Below are positions 63,214 through 64,000 of a DNA stretch of 64,000 nucleotides, piece after piece. Below the pieces are notes generated by a model. That model was not told the DNA's origin, made no database searches, and worked only from the letters and a program-made list of their open reading frames with translations. The DNA comes from Salipiger pentaromativorans. GTDB taxonomy: Bacteria > Pseudomonadota > Alphaproteobacteria > Rhodobacterales > Rhodobacteraceae. The DNA lies in NCBI RefSeq assembly GCF_024721115.1, contig NZ_JAMDHK010000002.1:310001-374000 (forward strand), read 5' to 3'. The position numbers were made by a program, and so were the translations under genes. How positions within the stretch are numbered: the first letter of the stretch is position 1; each line of letters starts with the position of its first letter.

Positions 63214-64000
63214 TTATTCAGCCGCCATGGCAAGAGCGCTATGGTCTTGCAGCACCGGGTGGAACTCCTCGCGGCTGCCGGCATAGGCCAGCGTCGCGCG
63301 CAGCATTCCGGCTTTCGAGCCGCAGTCGAACCGCTGCCCGCTGAAGCGGAATCCGCAGAGTCCGACCCGCGCCACCCCCTTGGCGATGGCGTCGGTCAAC
63401 TGGATCTCGCCGCCCAGCCCGGGGGTCTGGTTGCGCAGATCGTCGAAGATCGAGCCATCCAGCACATAACGCCCCACAACCGCCTGCAAGGACGGCGCCT
63501 TGTCGGCGTCGGGTTTCTCGACCATGCCCGAGGCGTGGAGCAGCCGGCCTCCGGTTTCGCCCACGGGATCGAGCACGCCATAGGCCGACACCTCATCGCG
63601 CGCGACCTCCATGGTCGCCACCATATGGCCCGCGCCAGCCCCGGCATAGGCGTCGATCATCTCGCTCAGGCAGCCGGGCCCGCCCATGATCAGATCATCC
63701 GGCAGGATCACCGCCACCGGCCCCGGCAGCACATGATCGACCGCGCAAAGCACCGCATGGCCCAGCCCCAGCGGCTCGGGCTGCATGACGAAATGCGCCT
63801 CTTCCGCCTCGGGGTCGATGGCAGCATCTTCGAGCCGGTCGGCGATGCTGTGCTTGCCCTTCTCGCGCAGCTTGCGCGACAGATCCTCGTCGGCGTGAAC
63901 ATAGCGTTCGATGGCGCTTTTGGACGGGTGCGAGACAAAGACCATGCGCTCGATCCCGGCGGCGCGCGCCTCGTCGATGGCGAATTGCAGCAGCGGACGG
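63214..64000 (-). CDS. galU: UTP--glucose-1-phosphate uridylyltransferase, N terminus beyond the window
   Basis: About 262 residues visible. The frame is open to the window edge; the first visible codons (RPLLQFAIDEARAAGIERMV) continue upstream, so the protein starts beyond 64000. Diagnostic blocks: QPEPLGLGHAVLCA, VILPDDLIMGGPGC, MVEKPDADKAPS, VVGRYVLDGSIFD, GGEIQLTDAI and RFDCGSKAGML. Makes UDP-glucose for exopolysaccharide, glycolipid and trehalose pathways. Confidence 0.94.
   Translation of the reverse strand, partial: RPLLQFAIDEARAAGIERMVFVSHPSKSAIERYVHADEDLSRKLREKGKHSIADRLEDAAIDPEAEEAHFVMQPEPLGLGHAVLCAVDHVLPGPVAVILPDDLIMGGPGCLSEMIDAYAGAGAGHMVATMEVARDEVSAYGVLDPVGETGGRLLHASGMVEKPDADKAPSLQAVVGRYVLDGSIFDDLRNQTPGLGGEIQLTDAIAKGVARVGLCGFRFSGQRFDCGSKAGMLRATLAYAGSREEFHPVLQDHSALAMAAE

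Overview
The window looks like the chromosome of a marine alphaproteobacterium of the Rhodobacterales (Roseobacter group). The evidence is very high GC with strong GC3 bias, the lineage-typical gene orders argS / SPOR protein / nagZ / scpA / scpB and yceD-type / rpmF / plsX / fabH / ihfA / merR, a two-domain dCTP deaminase, an ornithine-lipid acyltransferase (OlsB) and dispersed palindromes of the kind common in roseobacters. The species cannot be named from the sequence alone. No rRNA, CRISPR array, prophage or intact insertion sequence was seen; one tRNA (Pro, anticodon GGG) is present.

Layout. 1-9.7 kb (plus strand): the tail of an SDR-like protein, a CPA1-type cation/proton antiporter, argS, a SPOR-domain protein, nagZ, scpA, scpB, a small basic protein and a membrane protein with a degenerate GGDEF domain. 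9.7-15.8 kb (minus): dcd, tRNA-Pro, a long MerR regulator, ihfA, fabH, plsX, rpmF and a DUF177 protein, a lipid/ribosome operon. 15.8-17.1 kb (plus): bamE-like lipoprotein and olsB. 17.1-24 kb (minus): a lineage-specific unknown followed by a five-gene, translationally coupled cassette: three DVDEF-type glycosyltransferases (one fused to a degenerate sulfotransferase-like domain), a sulfotransferase and an FkbM methyltransferase. This is the strongest accessory island in the window. 24.2-31.6 kb: an orphan MoxR ATPase, rlmE, a GDSL hydrolase, a lipocalin-like lipoprotein, a degraded-looking NDP-forming acyl-CoA synthetase, glycerate kinase, a MobA-like nucleotidyltransferase and a secreted cysteine-rich micro-protein.

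31.6-37.5 kb: CorC/HlyC-type transporter, xerD, a secreted alpha-helical protein, a 49-residue membrane protein, then divergent aroK-aroB. 37.5-40.5 kb: a possible structured RNA, a low-complexity protein, a YjhX-like protein, a secreted esterase and a repeat-rich spacer. 40.5-43.7 kb (minus): an octaheme tetrathionate-reductase-type cytochrome c with its cytochrome b partner behind a probable Fnr-type site, and a DUF502 membrane protein. 43.8-45.6 kb: psuK-psuG for pseudouridine breakdown. 46-48.3 kb: DedA protein, aroQ and a LuxR-type solo regulator. 48.7-50.6 kb: rpsB-tsf. 50.8 kb: a helix-hairpin-helix protein with a histone-H1-like lysine tail. 51.4-59.1 kb (minus): the complete phosphate regulon phoR-pstS-pstC-pstA-pstB-phoU-phoB, with a Pho box in front of pstS. 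59.2-64 kb: a zinc-ribbon unknown in an AT-rich patch, gamma-carbonic-anhydrase-like protein, gmk, a YicC-type RNase, a PAS protein and the 3' part of galU.

Most of the window is core housekeeping. Observations of most interest are the glycosyltransferase/sulfotransferase cassette and its fusion protein, the Fnr-controlled octaheme cytochrome, the cysteine-rich secreted peptide, the lysine-tailed HhH protein, a candidate anti-Shine-Dalgarno RNA downstream of aroB, and several exact palindromic or tandem repeats in spacers.
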